Part shown: positions 1-8,226 of the stretch, piece by piece | Position numbering within the stretch: position 1 is the stretch's first letter | Layout: each line of letters starts with the position of its first letter | Assembly: GCA_902629585.1 (NCBI GenBank) | Contig: CACORI010000002.1 | Location: 1-64,000, forward strand | Reading direction: 5' to 3' | DNA length: 64,000 nt | Source: an uncultured Pelagibacteraceae bacterium | GTDB lineage: Bacteria; Pseudomonadota; Alphaproteobacteria; Pelagibacterales; Pelagibacteraceae | Notes under the pieces: generated by a model | What the model saw: the letters and a program-made list of their open reading frames with translations, nothing else | Told to the model about the DNA's origin: nothing | Database searches by the model: none | Position numbers and translations under genes: made by a program

Positions 1-356
1 TATTTAAAAGTTACTTAAATAATAATAATTGGATTTATCAAACTCATGGTCTAGATGCTGGTCCCTCACTAAATTATATTAATCCTGAATATAAAGGTAA
101 ATTTGGAATTATAGCGCCTTATTCTAAAGATTTTTGTAAATCCTGTAATAGACTTCGAATTACATCTAAAGGGGATTTAAGACTTTGTTTATTTGGCAAT
201 ACAGGAATAAGTATAAGACATTTGCTTCAAAGGGACGATCAAACTGAAGAATTAAAAGATCTTATATTGGGTCAAATGAAATTTAAAAAAGAGTCTCATT
301 ATCTTGAGCTAGGTGAAACAGGTTTAACTAAAAATTTATCTAAGACAGGTGGTTAA
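1..356 (+). CDS. moaA: GTP 3',8-cyclase MoaA, C-terminal part (cut by window start)
   Basis: This is the C-terminal ~118 residues of the radical-SAM enzyme that starts molybdenum cofactor synthesis by cyclising GTP. The reading frame is open from base 3 to the TAA at 354-356. What shows it is the second 4Fe-4S cluster site near the C-terminus (DFCKSCNRLRIT followed by LRLCLFG) and the conserved C-terminal Gly-Gly (KTGG at the very end), which is needed for activity in the family. The N-terminal radical-SAM CxxxCxxC motif lies outside the window. The stop is followed immediately by the moaC ATG, so the two are likely co-transcribed and translationally coupled. Confidence 0.9.
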   Translation, partial: FKSYLNNNNWIYQTHGLDAGPSLNYINPEYKGKFGIIAPYSKDFCKSCNRLRITSKGDLRLCLFGNTGISIRHLLQRDDQTEELKDLILGQMKFKKESHYLELGETGLTKNLSKTGG

Positions 357-902
357 ATGAAAAATTTAAAAATTATAAATCAAGAGGACTTAAAAGATTG
401 GGCAAAAGAAGTTTTTAAAAAAAATTCATTTAATATGGTGGATGTTTCATCAAAAAAAGAAACATTTCGTCGAGCTCTTGCTTCAGGAAAAATTTATGTT
501 GGTAAAGAAGTTTTTGATTTAATTAAAAATAACAAAATGCCAAAGGGCGATCCTATTACTTTGGCCGAAGTGTCAGCAGTCCTAGGTGTTAAGAAAACTA
601 GTGAACTTATTCCTTTATGTCACCCACTCCCAATTGATCATACAGCAACTAAAATTATTATGAATGAATTGGATAATTCATTAGAAGTTTTCTGTGTTGT
701 ATCAGCTGTTGCAAAGACGGGTGTTGAAATGGAAGCTATAATGGGTGTTAATGCTGCTTTAATAACAATTTATGATTTAAGTAAAATTGTTAATCCACAT
801 CTAAAAATTAATAATGTTAAATTATTATTAAAAGAGGGTGGTAAAAGTGGTTTATGGACTAATCCTGACGGATTACCAAATTTTTTAAAAAATATTTTTT
901 AA
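357..902 (+). CDS. moaC: cyclic pyranopterin monophosphate synthase MoaC
   Basis: MoaC converts the MoaA product into cyclic pyranopterin monophosphate, the second half of Moco step 1. Family signatures are clear: NMVDVSSKKETFRRA near residue 26, the IPLCHPLP segment near residue 84, KTGVEMEA near residue 120 and KEGGKSG near residue 160. At 181 residues it is slightly longer than the usual ~160, with an N-terminal extension of about 24 residues and a short C-terminal tail after KEGGKSG. It starts directly after the moaA stop. The next gene follows after 8 bp, so it belongs to the plus-strand moa operon. Confidence 0.95.
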   Translation: MKNLKIINQEDLKDWAKEVFKKNSFNMVDVSSKKETFRRALASGKIYVGKEVFDLIKNNKMPKGDPITLAEVSAVLGVKKTSELIPLCHPLPIDHTATKIIMNELDNSLEVFCVVSAVAKTGVEMEAIMGVNAALITIYDLSKIVNPHLKINNVKLLLKEGGKSGLWTNPDGLPNFLKNIF

Positions 903-910
903 TTTTTTTC

Positions 911-1381
911 ATGTCAATTTATCTAAATTCGCAAAAAGTTATTAAAGACTGGATTGACTATAACAATCACATGAATGTTTCCTATTACTTATTAATGTTT
1001 GATGTATATGGAGCAGAAACCTTAAATAATATTTTTAAGATGGGAGAACACTCTGCAAAGACTACTGGAATGAGTACAATGGTTGTTGAAACAAATATTA
1101 CATATAATGGAGAGCTTAAACTTGATGATGAAGTTGATATAAATTTAACATACTTCGATCACGATAAAAAACGTCTTCAATATAAGATGGAAATGATTCA
1201 TAAAACAAAAAATTACTTAGCTTCAACAATAGAAGTCCTGGCTCTTTATGTTGACCTCAATACTAGAAAAGTATCAGAATTTGAGGAAGAAAAAGTTAAA
1301 ATTATGGATAATTTTATAAACGAAAATAAAACAAAATTTAAAAATGAAAATCTAAAGTTTTCTTCTAAGCTTAAAAAATGA
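911..1381 (+). CDS. hot-dog fold acyl-CoA thioesterase-like protein
   Basis: A 156-residue protein of the 4-hydroxybenzoyl-CoA thioesterase (hot-dog) superfamily. Visible evidence is the N-terminal WIDYNNHMN motif (Asp, then His and Asn), which matches the D-x-x-x-H-x-N active-site region of this family, followed by a helix and a beta-rich half. It resembles the thioesterase-like proteins linked to carnitine/betaine metabolism in other proteobacteria, but the substrate cannot be told from sequence. It sits inside the moa operon: 8 bp after moaC, with its stop overlapping the next start (ATGA). No link to Moco chemistry is known to me. Confidence 0.75.
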   Translation: MSIYLNSQKVIKDWIDYNNHMNVSYYLLMFDVYGAETLNNIFKMGEHSAKTTGMSTMVVETNITYNGELKLDDEVDINLTYFDHDKKRLQYKMEMIHKTKNYLASTIEVLALYVDLNTRKVSEFEEEKVKIMDNFINENKTKFKNENLKFSSKLKK

Positions 1382-2745
1382 AAAAAATATTAGTGATTTT
1401 AACTTTTAGCTTATTTGCTTCAAGCAATCTATTTGCTGAGAATTTAAATTGGTTTTTTAATAAGTGGCTTTCTGAAAACGGACATCATCAATATTTAACT
1501 ATGAAAGAAAACCCAGTATGCAAAGAAGAACCAAAATATAGTAATCTTTGGTATTATAATAAATGTGATAAATTTCAAGGATCTAACAATCTAAATATCA
1601 AAATAAAAAATAAAGCATTATCAGCTACTAATATTGCCTATCATTCAAACCCAAACAGAGATACGCTGATTTATTATTTATGGAAATATTCATATAGAGA
1701 TAGAAGTCAACATTTAAAAGAGTTTAAACCGACAAATAGTTCCTACGATTTTAAATTCAACTTAATTGAAGATAAATATGTAAAAAAACAAATGAAAACT
1801 AAAGGCATTCTTAGTTATTTGTATTACCAAGATGGTCAAGTATTGATTGATGAATTTTCTCCTAAAGAACAGTTAGGAGAGTTTTTAAATAATGAAACAA
1901 AATTTTATTCAATGTCAATGGGTAAGTCGGTAACTTCTTATTTAGTAGGTCACGCAATATGTGAGGGTTATATTGATGGAGTTGATGCTAGAGTAAACGA
2001 CTGGCCTATAATAAAAGATTCACTTTATCATGATCAAAAATTAATTAATTTTTTAAATATGAATACTGGTGATCAAAAATATATTGATGAATTTAAAGAT
2101 GGTACAAGTAAATTAGGCCCATATGAAGACGCAGATATTGCAACAACCATGCGCTTTCACTTTAACAACCAAAATACAAAAAAATCTAAGGAAAGATACA
2201 ATTACAATGGATTTGTCACTCAGTTAATTTTAAACTATATGAAATTTAAAATTGGTGAAGATTATGACAAATTTTATAGCAAAGTTTTCAACGATAAAAT
2301 AAAGATCAAAAATAGCATTCGTTATGGCTATACAAGTTTAAAAGAACAGTTTGGAAATGGTCATCCCAACATAATGGCAACTAGATTTGACTATCTTAGA
2401 ATAGCAAAAGCTATAATGGATGATTATCAAAATGATACTTGTGTAGGAAAATATTTAAAAGAAATTCACAAAAGAAGAATTCCTAAAAAATATAACGAGA
2501 ATATTAACGAGCCAGAATATAATAGAACAAAATCATATGGGGGGCAATTCCATATGGATTATCCAGGATTAAAAGATAAAGTTATATTTGGCATGGGCGG
2601 TTATGGTGGTAATGCAATTTTAATTGATATGGAAAATTCTAGAATTTTAATTGTTAATTCGCTTCATTACAATAACGGTAAATATAAATATAATGTCAAA
2701 AAACTTTTAATAGACCCAATTAAAGAAGGTAAACAAGTAAATTGA
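1378..2745 (+). CDS. exported serine beta-lactamase-family (class C-like) hydrolase
   Basis: A 455-residue protein with an N-terminal signal peptide (MKKILVILTFSLFASSNLFA; likely cleavage after residue 20), so probably periplasmic. The catalytic SxxK motif is visible as S180-M-G-K183 in FYSMSMGKSVTS. A Tyr-containing second motif (RYNYNG, around residues 273-278) and a glycine-rich third segment (FGMGGYGG) fit the penicillin-binding-protein/class C beta-lactamase-like serine hydrolase family (COG1680). It is probably an esterase or peptidase rather than a resistance enzyme; the substrate is unknown. It overlaps the thioesterase gene upstream by 4 bp and moaD downstream by 4 bp, so it is tightly embedded in a Moco operon. 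Confidence 0.75.
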   Translation: MKKILVILTFSLFASSNLFAENLNWFFNKWLSENGHHQYLTMKENPVCKEEPKYSNLWYYNKCDKFQGSNNLNIKIKNKALSATNIAYHSNPNRDTLIYYLWKYSYRDRSQHLKEFKPTNSSYDFKFNLIEDKYVKKQMKTKGILSYLYYQDGQVLIDEFSPKEQLGEFLNNETKFYSMSMGKSVTSYLVGHAICEGYIDGVDARVNDWPIIKDSLYHDQKLINFLNMNTGDQKYIDEFKDGTSKLGPYEDADIATTMRFHFNNQNTKKSKERYNYNGFVTQLILNYMKFKIGEDYDKFYSKVFNDKIKIKNSIRYGYTSLKEQFGNGHPNIMATRFDYLRIAKAIMDDYQNDTCVGKYLKEIHKRRIPKKYNENINEPEYNRTKSYGGQFHMDYPGLKDKVIFGMGGYGGNAILIDMENSRILIVNSLHYNNGKYKYNVKKLLIDPIKEGKQVN

Positions 2746-3011
2746 AAATTAAATTAGAATTGTTTGGTGCTAGTAGAGATTTTAGTGATAACGATCATTT
2801 AGAGATTGAGGTTCAGGATAAAGCTTCAATAGATGATTTAAGAAATGAGATTATCAAATATATAGATAAAAATTTTAGTGGAAATGAAAACTTCATTAAG
2901 GTTGTAAAATCATCAGCTTTTTGCTCTGAAAATAATGAAATAATTAGCGACAATTATAAAATCACAAAAGATCAAAAGATTGGTATTATACCTCCTATCG
3001 GAGGAGGTTAA
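2742..3011 (+). CDS. moaD: molybdopterin synthase small subunit MoaD
   Basis: An 89-residue ubiquitin-fold sulfur carrier ending in the diagnostic C-terminal Gly-Gly (PPIGGG), whose thiocarboxylate donates sulfur to cyclic pyranopterin monophosphate. It starts with TTG at 2742 inside the TGA stop of the preceding gene and ends so that its TAA shares a base with the moaE ATG. The central part (residues 45-70) diverges from well-known MoaD proteins, but the ending, the size and the moaE partner next door make the call secure. Confidence 0.9.
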   Translation: MKIKLELFGASRDFSDNDHLEIEVQDKASIDDLRNEIIKYIDKNFSGNENFIKVVKSSAFCSENNEIISDNYKITKDQKIGIIPPIGGG

Positions 3012-3463
3012 TGCTTCATACAAAAATAGTAGATTCAAAAAAAGAGAAAATACTTACTTCAAATGCTGAAAAATTTATTAAAAACTTTAAGTTTGGAGCT
3101 TCAATTTATTTTTTAGGCACTGTAAGAAATATCAATGATAATAAAAAAGTGACTGGAATCACTTACGATAGTCATGATGAAATGGTTATTAAAAGTTTTG
3201 AGGAAATTTATAATGAAGCAGACCAAAAGCTAGCTATTAAAGATAAAGCTGTATTTATTGAACATGCTAAAGGACATTTGAAGTTAGGTGATATTAGCAT
3301 AATTATCGCAGTTGCTTGCAAACACCGTGATCAGGCATATGTACTATCAAGATATATAATCGAAGAAATAAAAAAACGATCTCCAATTTGGAAAAAAGAA
3401 CATTATGAAAATGAGGAAAGTGAGTGGTTAAAAGGTAACCCTGTGGCTAATGAAAAAATTTAA
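3011..3463 (+). CDS. moaE: molybdopterin synthase catalytic subunit MoaE
   Basis: The large subunit of molybdopterin synthase, which with MoaD inserts the dithiolene sulfurs. Family marks are GTVRN near residue 36, the HAKGHLKLGD stretch near residue 84, ACKHRDQA near residue 102 and the C-terminal active-site segment KKRSPIWKKEHY followed by EWLKG. Its length of 150 residues is typical. Start and stop overlap moaD (1 bp) and msrP (14 bp), which points to coupled translation. Confidence 0.95.
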   Translation: MLHTKIVDSKKEKILTSNAEKFIKNFKFGASIYFLGTVRNINDNKKVTGITYDSHDEMVIKSFEEIYNEADQKLAIKDKAVFIEHAKGHLKLGDISIIIAVACKHRDQAYVLSRYIIEEIKKRSPIWKKEHYENEESEWLKGNPVANEKI

Positions 3464-4349
3464 AAATTCAGAAATTACGTCAGAAAAAATTTATAACCAA
3501 CGAAGATCTTTTATAAAATCTTTAGGTTATGGAATGAGCGCACTTACCTTAAGCTCAGTTCCAATGATCAATGCTAATGCAAGCAATTCAAACGAACCGA
3601 ATAGTTATGAAGACATAACTACCTATAACAACTTCTATGAGTTTGGGACTGGTAAGAGTGATCCGCATAGAAGAGCAAAAAATTTTACTACAAGACCATG
3701 GAATGTTAAAATTGAAGGTGAAGTCGAAAAACCATTAGAACTATCAATTGAGGAAATTTTAGCTATTAAATCTGAAGAAAGAATTTTAAAACTAAGATGT
3801 GTTGAGGGTTGGTCAATGGTTATTCCGTGGTTAGGTTTTTCATTAAGAGAACTACTTAACAAAGTTCAAATCAAAACATCTGCAAAATTTGTTGAATTTG
3901 AAACGATCTATAATCCAGAGGAAATGGTAGGCCAAAGGTATCCAGTTTTAAACTGGCCGTATATCGAAGGTTTAAGAATTGATGAAGCAATGCATCCTCT
4001 CACAACTGTTGTAACAGGTTTGTATGGCAAACCTTTGCCAAATCAGAATGGAGCACCCTTAAGAATATTTATACCGTGGAAGTATGGTTTTAAAAGTGCG
4101 AAATCGATTGTAAAAATTAAATTAACCAAAAACATGCCAAATACCGCTTGGAAGAATGCATCGCCAAGAGAGTATGGTTTTTACTCAAACGTAAATCCTA
4201 ATGTTGATCATCCAAGATGGTCTCAAGCAACTGAGAGAGTAATTGGAGAAAGTATTTTGGCTCCAAGAATTAAAACTTTAATGTTCAATGGCTACGGAGA
4301 TGAAGTTGCTTATCTTTATAGTGGTATGGATTTAAAAAAAAATTACTAA
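3450..4349 (+). CDS. msrP: protein-methionine-sulfoxide reductase catalytic subunit MsrP
   Basis: Periplasmic molybdopterin enzyme (formerly YedY) that repairs oxidised methionines in envelope proteins. A Tat-type signal is visible as NQRRSFIKSLG (residues 17-27) followed by a hydrophobic stretch. The Mo-ligand cysteine is probably C117 in LKLRCVEGWSM. The pterin-binding region and the C-terminal conserved PREYGFYSNVNP follow. It directly follows moaE with a 14-bp overlap and precedes its membrane partner msrQ by 6 bp, so the cofactor genes and the enzyme that uses the cofactor share one operon. Confidence 0.95.
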   Translation: MKKFKNSEITSEKIYNQRRSFIKSLGYGMSALTLSSVPMINANASNSNEPNSYEDITTYNNFYEFGTGKSDPHRRAKNFTTRPWNVKIEGEVEKPLELSIEEILAIKSEERILKLRCVEGWSMVIPWLGFSLRELLNKVQIKTSAKFVEFETIYNPEEMVGQRYPVLNWPYIEGLRIDEAMHPLTTVVTGLYGKPLPNQNGAPLRIFIPWKYGFKSAKSIVKIKLTKNMPNTAWKNASPREYGFYSNVNPNVDHPRWSQATERVIGESILAPRIKTLMFNGYGDEVAYLYSGMDLKKNY

Positions 4350-4355
4350 AATAAA

Positions 4356-4946
4356 TTGAAAAATTATTTTAAGCCTGCAGTATTTTTAATATCACTTTGG
4401 CCAATATATATAATCTCTTATCAAATATTTTATAATGAACTTGGACCAGAGCCAGTAGATAGGATCATAAATCATTTTGGAGAATGGACTTTGATATTTA
4501 TTTTTATAACACTTTCGATGTCACCTCTTAAAAAAATAACAAAATCATCAGAATGGATTAAATTTAGAAGAATGCTTGGATTATTTGCTTTTTTTTACGC
4601 CTCAATACACATGTTAAGTTATGTTGGGCTTGATTACAGATTTGATTTTGAGCCATTGATTGATGATGTTCTAAAAAAGAAATTTGTATTTATTGGATTT
4701 TCAGCATGGCTATTGCTAATACCACTTGCATTAACATCCTCTGATAAAATGGTAAGATTATTAAAACATAATTGGAAAAAATTACATAAATTGATTTATG
4801 TAATATCAATATTTGGCGTACTACATTTTATTTGGTTATCAAAAACTATATACTTTAAACCTCTGATTTTTTTGATAATTCTTATTGTTCTATTATTATT
4901 TCGTATAAAATTTAATAAATCATCTATTATTAGTAATAAGAACTAA
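4356..4946 (+). CDS. msrQ: heme-binding membrane subunit MsrQ of the methionine sulfoxide reductase system
   Basis: A 196-residue integral membrane protein of the ferric-reductase-like domain family (YedZ) that passes quinol-pool electrons to MsrP. Five to six hydrophobic segments are visible. Candidate heme-ligand histidines are in ASIHMLSY and in the HNWKKLHKLIY...VLHFIW region. The start is TTG at 4356, the only plausible initiation codon near the N-terminus. The 3' end runs 27 bp into the convergent XdhC-domain gene, so the stop codons are buried in each other's coding sequence. Confidence 0.92.
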   Translation: MKNYFKPAVFLISLWPIYIISYQIFYNELGPEPVDRIINHFGEWTLIFIFITLSMSPLKKITKSSEWIKFRRMLGLFAFFYASIHMLSYVGLDYRFDFEPLIDDVLKKKFVFIGFSAWLLLIPLALTSSDKMVRLLKHNWKKLHKLIYVISIFGVLHFIWLSKTIYFKPLIFLIILIVLLLFRIKFNKSSIISNKN

Positions 4947-5600
4947 TTGTGAAATAATAGATAAAGCTATTTCAGATGCTGACTTACCACCTAATTTGAT
5001 TCCAATAGGACCATGAATTGAATCTATTTGTTCGTTAGAATAACCAGCTTCTTTTAATCTATCACATCTACTAGAGTGAGTTTTTTTACTTCCTAAAGCT
5101 CCGATATAATAAAATCTTCTGTCGAGAGCATGTTTAAGTGCAGGATCATCTATTTTGGGATCGTGTGTTAATGCTATCAAAGCTGTTGACTCATTTGTTT
5201 CTAATTCTTTGAAAGCTTCTTCTGGCCATTTATTTATTATATTTACATTAGGAAATCTTTTTTCAGATGCAAAGTAACCTCTGGGATCAATAATATGAAT
5301 TTCAAAATTCAAGTTTTTCGCATAATCAACTAAATATTGAGCTATATGGACTGCCCCAACTATAATAATTTTGATAGGTCTTACAAATGTTTCAACAAAT
5401 AGGTTTGAATTATTTATTATTCCATTTTTTTTACTTTCACAAAAATCATTAATTTGTTTTGAGTATTTTTCTAATTTTTCATTTAATGGTAAATCTTTTT
5501 CAAATATTTCAGTCTCACCAGTGGAAAGATCAGTAATAATTGAAAATTTAAAATGTTTTTTTTTGTTTTCTATAATTTTTTTTAAAGTTTCAATTTTCAT
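4920..5600 (-). CDS. XdhC/CoxI family protein, C-terminal (Rossmann) half as a separate gene
   Basis: A 226-residue protein matching the C-terminal XdhC domain: a Rossmann-like nucleotide fold beginning at IIIVGAVHIAQYLVDYA (near residue 77), then DPRGYFASEKRF, LTHDPKIDDPAL, YIGALGSKKTHSSR and the C-terminal GGKSASEIALSI. XdhC proteins protect and deliver sulfurated Moco to xanthine-dehydrogenase/CO-dehydrogenase-type molybdenum hydroxylases. Here the protein lacks the N-terminal CoxI domain, which is encoded by the upstream gene with a 4-bp overlap (ATGA). The molybdenum hydroxylase it would serve is not in this window. Confidence 0.85.
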   Translation of the reverse strand: MKIETLKKIIENKKKHFKFSIITDLSTGETEIFEKDLPLNEKLEKYSKQINDFCESKKNGIINNSNLFVETFVRPIKIIIVGAVHIAQYLVDYAKNLNFEIHIIDPRGYFASEKRFPNVNIINKWPEEAFKELETNESTALIALTHDPKIDDPALKHALDRRFYYIGALGSKKTHSSRCDRLKEAGYSNEQIDSIHGPIGIKLGGKSASEIALSIISQLVLITNNR

Positions 5601-5929
5601 GATTTTATTTGTTCGATAAAAACTGCTATTTCACCACCACATGCAAGACCAATTTCCCAAGCTTTTTCGTTTGAAACTTTAAATTCTATTTTCTTAAAAG
5701 GCTGATCATTCTTTAATAGCTCAATACATTCACTCACAACTGATGATTCTACACACCCTCCAGAAATTGAACCTGAAAAATCTCCTTTTTCATTTACAAT
5801 CATTCTACTTCCAGTTTGTCTTGGGGATGATCCCCATGTTTGAATAACAGTTACTAGGGCAACCTTTTGATTAGTTTGCACCCAATCATATGCCTCTTCC
5901 AAAATTTTTTCATCGAAAGGATTTATCAT
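5597..5929 (-). CDS. XdhC/CoxI family protein, N-terminal half as a separate gene
   Basis: A 110-residue protein corresponding to the N-terminal XdhC_CoxI domain: TWGSSPRQTGSRMIV near residues 31-45, then GSISGGCVESSVV, which holds the conserved cysteine thought to handle Moco, and LACGGEIAVFIE at the end. It overlaps the gene for the C-terminal half by 4 bp, so the pair is probably produced stoichiometrically and works as one two-subunit XdhC. Split versions occur in other bacteria; I cannot tell whether this is a secondary split. Confidence 0.85.
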   Translation of the reverse strand: MINPFDEKILEEAYDWVQTNQKVALVTVIQTWGSSPRQTGSRMIVNEKGDFSGSISGGCVESSVVSECIELLKNDQPFKKIEFKVSNEKAWEIGLACGGEIAVFIEQIKS

Positions 5930-5972
5930 CCTAAAAATATAGATTTATCTCTAGGAGCTGCAACAGCTTTGT

Positions 5973-6320
5973 TTAATTGAGAGTTGTTTTTTCAGGTATG
6001 CAAATCTCTGATCTAGTCAAAAATCTTCTGCCTGTTCCATTATCAAGAGAGAACATTCCACCCATGCCTTCCACACAGTCAATTATAAGATCTGTATTTT
6101 TCCAAGCTTGATGCTGTGTTTCACTTATATAAAATGGAACTCCACCAATTTCACCTATCATAACATCATCTTGACCTACTTGATATTCTTTAGCAGGATA
6201 GCACATCGGTGCACTTCCATCGCAACATCCACCTGATTGATGAAATAATAGTTCTTTACCGTGATTTTTTTTAAGTTCCTCAATTAAATCTAATGCTGAT
6301 GGAGTCGCTGTAACTTTCAT
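5973..6320 (-). CDS. DUF779 family protein (aldehyde-dehydrogenase-associated)
   Basis: A 115-residue protein matching DUF779: MKVTATPSALDLI at the start, the cysteine-rich HQSGGCCDGSAPMC block, GEIGGVPFYIS, LIIDCVEGMGGMFSLDNG and RRFLTRS. The family is usually encoded beside ExaC/AldB-type aldehyde dehydrogenases, as here, but has no proven biochemical function known to me. I chose the ATG at 6320 because family members start at this point. A GTG at 6353 extends the frame by 11 residues but would put a strong inverted repeat (6328-6352) into coding sequence. It is probably co-transcribed with the dehydrogenase upstream. Confidence 0.85.
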   Translation of the reverse strand: MKVTATPSALDLIEELKKNHGKELLFHQSGGCCDGSAPMCYPAKEYQVGQDDVMIGEIGGVPFYISETQHQAWKNTDLIIDCVEGMGGMFSLDNGTGRRFLTRSEICIPEKTTLN

Positions 6321-6327
6321 GTTTATA

Positions 6328-6352
6328 TGGCCCGTAAATTTATTACGGGCCA
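6328..6352 (-). repeat. perfect 10-bp inverted repeat between aldehyde dehydrogenase and DUF779 genes
   Basis: Bases 6328-6337 (TGGCCCGTAA) and 6343-6352 (TTACGGGCCA) are perfect reverse complements around a 5-base loop. The stem is far richer in G+C than its surroundings. In the minus-strand mRNA it would form a stable hairpin 14 bases after the dehydrogenase stop and just before the DUF779 start. There is no T-run after it, so it is not a textbook terminator. It may be an attenuator, an mRNA 3'-end stabiliser or a translation-lowering hairpin. Confidence 0.7.
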
Positions 6353-6366
6353 CTATAATATATCTT

Positions 6367-7917
6367 TTAAAAGAAGCCTAATTTTTTCTCACTGTAAGAC
6401 ACGTGTAAATTCTTAACTTGTCTATAGTGGTTTAGCATCATTTTATGTGTTTCTCTTCCGATACCAGATTGTTTGTATCCGCCAAATGCCGCATGCGCTG
6501 GATAAGCGTGATAACAGTTTGTCCAAACTCTACCTGCTTCAATAGCTCTACCCATTCTGTATGCAATGTTTCCATTTCTAGTCCAAACTCCGGCACCTAA
6601 ACCATAAAGAGTATCATTAGCAATTTTTAATGCTTCTGCCTCATCTTTAAACTTAGTAACTGATACAACTGGTCCAAAAATTTCTTCTTGGAATATTCTC
6701 ATTGAATTATTACCTTCAAAAATAGTTGGTTCAATATAGTTTCCTTTTTCTAAACCACTATTTACTTTGGCAACATTTCCACCACATAGAACTTTCGCAC
6801 CTTCTTTCTTACCTAAATCTAGATAAGATTTGATTTTTTCCATTTGTTCTACAGATGCTTGAGCACCAATCATAGTTTCCATTTTTAGAGGATTGTCTTG
6901 TTTTACAGCTTTTGTTCTAGCGATTGCCTTCTCCATAAATTTATCATAGATCGACTCTTGCACTAGTACTCTACTTGGACAAGTACAAACTTCACCTTGG
7001 TTAAGAGTAAACATAGCAAAACCTTCTAAACATTTGTCAAAGAAATCATCATCTTGTGCCATGACGTCTTCAAAGAAAATGTTTGGAGATTTTCCCCCAA
7101 GCTCTAAAGTTATAGGAATTAAGTTTTGAGATGCATATTGCATAATCAAACGACCAGTAGTTGTTTCACCAGTAAAAGCAATTTTCTTAATTCTTTTTGA
7201 TGAAGCTAATGGTTTTCCTGCCTCTAAACCAAAACCACATACAACGTTAACAACTCCTGGAGGTAATAAATCTCCTATTAATTCCATTAATAACATAATA
7301 GAAGCTGGAGTTTGTTCAGCTGGTTTCAATACAACACAGTTACCTGCAGCTAATGCTGGAGCAAGCTTCCATGTAGCCATTAAGAGAGGAAAATTCCAAG
7401 GTATAATTTGTCCAACTACACCTAATGGTTCTGGTATATGGTAAGAATATTCGCTATTGCTAATTTCTGCCACAGACCCTTCTTCAGCTCTTATTACACC
7501 TGCAAAATACCTCCAATGATCAACTACTAAAGGTAAATCTGCAGCCATACATTCTCTTATTGGCTTTCCATTATCTAAACATTCAGCTGTAGCTAATAAA
7601 TTTAAATTCTTTTCAATTACATCAGCTATTTTAAGAAGAATGTTAGATCTTTCTGTAATAGAAGTTTTGCCCCATGTCGGAAAAGCTGCATGAGCAGCAT
7701 CCAAAGCTGCATCTACATCTTTTGCATCCGACCTTGCAATTGAACAAATCACCTCATTGTTAATTGGTGTAACGTTGTCAAAATATTTTCCTGACTTAGG
7801 TTCGACAAACTTTCCATTTATATAATTTCCATATTTTGACTTATATGGAAATGGTACTTTTAAGTGAGACGTATCCAACAAAGGAGACGACGCACTTTTT
7901 ATTGTTTCTGTACTCAT
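6367..7917 (-). CDS. NAD(P)-dependent aldehyde dehydrogenase (ExaC/AldB type)
   Basis: A 516-residue soluble aldehyde dehydrogenase that oxidises aldehydes such as acetaldehyde. It shows [21 protein letters not shown], the general-base glutamate in LELGGKSPN, and the catalytic cysteine in [12 protein letters not shown], the form typical of the ExaC/AldB group. The C-terminus has [12 protein letters not shown] start it at 7917 because a strong Shine-Dalgarno (GAGGAG, 7925-7931) lies 7 bases upstream and this gives the normal family length. The frame stays open upstream for another 64 codons of lysine-rich sequence (see 7918-8109). DUF779 downstream supports the assignment; the physiological substrate is not known. 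Confidence 0.93.
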   Translation of the reverse strand: MSTETIKSASSPLLDTSHLKVPFPYKSKYGNYINGKFVEPKSGKYFDNVTPINNEVICSIARSDAKDVDAALDAAHAAFPTWGKTSITERSNILLKIADVIEKNLNLLATAECLDNGKPIRECMAADLPLVVDHWRYFAGVIRAEEGSVAEISNSEYSYHIPEPLGVVGQIIPWNFPLLMATWKLAPALAAGNCVVLKPAEQTPASIMLLMELIGDLLPPGVVNVVCGFGLEAGKPLASSKRIKKIAFTGETTTGRLIMQYASQNLIPITLELGGKSPNIFFEDVMAQDDDFFDKCLEGFAMFTLNQGEVCTCPSRVLVQESIYDKFMEKAIARTKAVKQDNPLKMETMIGAQASVEQMEKIKSYLDLGKKEGAKVLCGGNVAKVNSGLEKGNYIEPTIFEGNNSMRIFQEEIFGPVVSVTKFKDEAEALKIANDTLYGLGAGVWTRNGNIAYRMGRAIEAGRVWTNCYHAYPAHAAFGGYKQSGIGRETHKMMLNHYRQVKNLHVSYSEKKLGFF

Positions 7918-8109
7918 TTTTTTTACTCCTCTTGTTTTTATAGTTTTTAACTTATTATTTTTTCTAGATTTCTTAGAACGTTTCTTAGTCGCAGACTTTT
8001 TTGTCCCAACTTTTCTTTTCGTTTTAACTTTTTTTCTAGATGATTTGACCAATTTAGTTTTTTTCTTTTTGGTCTTTGGCTTTGCTTTTTTTTTCTTTTT
8101 AGTAGCCAT
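7918..8109 (-). CDS. lysine-rich in-frame N-terminal extension (or short basic protein) ahead of the aldehyde dehydrogenase
   Basis: Sixty-four codons from an ATG at 8109 run in frame and without a stop into the aldehyde dehydrogenase. The encoded sequence is extremely basic ([19 protein letters not shown]..., ending TRGVKK), like the tails of histone H1-like DNA-binding proteins. Two readings are possible: a fusion protein of 580 residues with a basic tail, or unused/alternative coding, since the dehydrogenase has its own strong Shine-Dalgarno at the junction. No Shine-Dalgarno is visible before 8109. I cannot decide from sequence. Confidence 0.45.
7925..7931 (-). promoter_or_regulatory. internal Shine-Dalgarno deciding the aldehyde dehydrogenase start
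   Basis: On the minus strand this reads GAGGAGT, 7 bases before the ATG at 7917. Strong Shine-Dalgarno matches are rare in this window, so it argues that ribosomes initiate here rather than only at the upstream ATG at 8109. Confidence 0.7.
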
Positions 8110-8226
8110 AAATATATTAAACAAACATAAGTAGTTTGTGTCTATTTGTAATAATTATTATTTTCTACTTATAATTGTATAAATACTATATCTTGTGCTT
8201 ATAAAATAATTCTTTAATATTTTTTT

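Noticed and set aside
5956-5968. 5-bp stem AGCTG-CAA-CAGCT between DUF779 and the XdhC N-domain gene as a terminator
   Set aside because: The stem is short and lacks a T-run on the relevant strand.
6321-6353. GTG at 6353 as the DUF779 start
   Set aside because: The extra 11 residues are not part of the family and would place a strong hairpin in coding sequence; the ATG at 6320 matches known N-termini.
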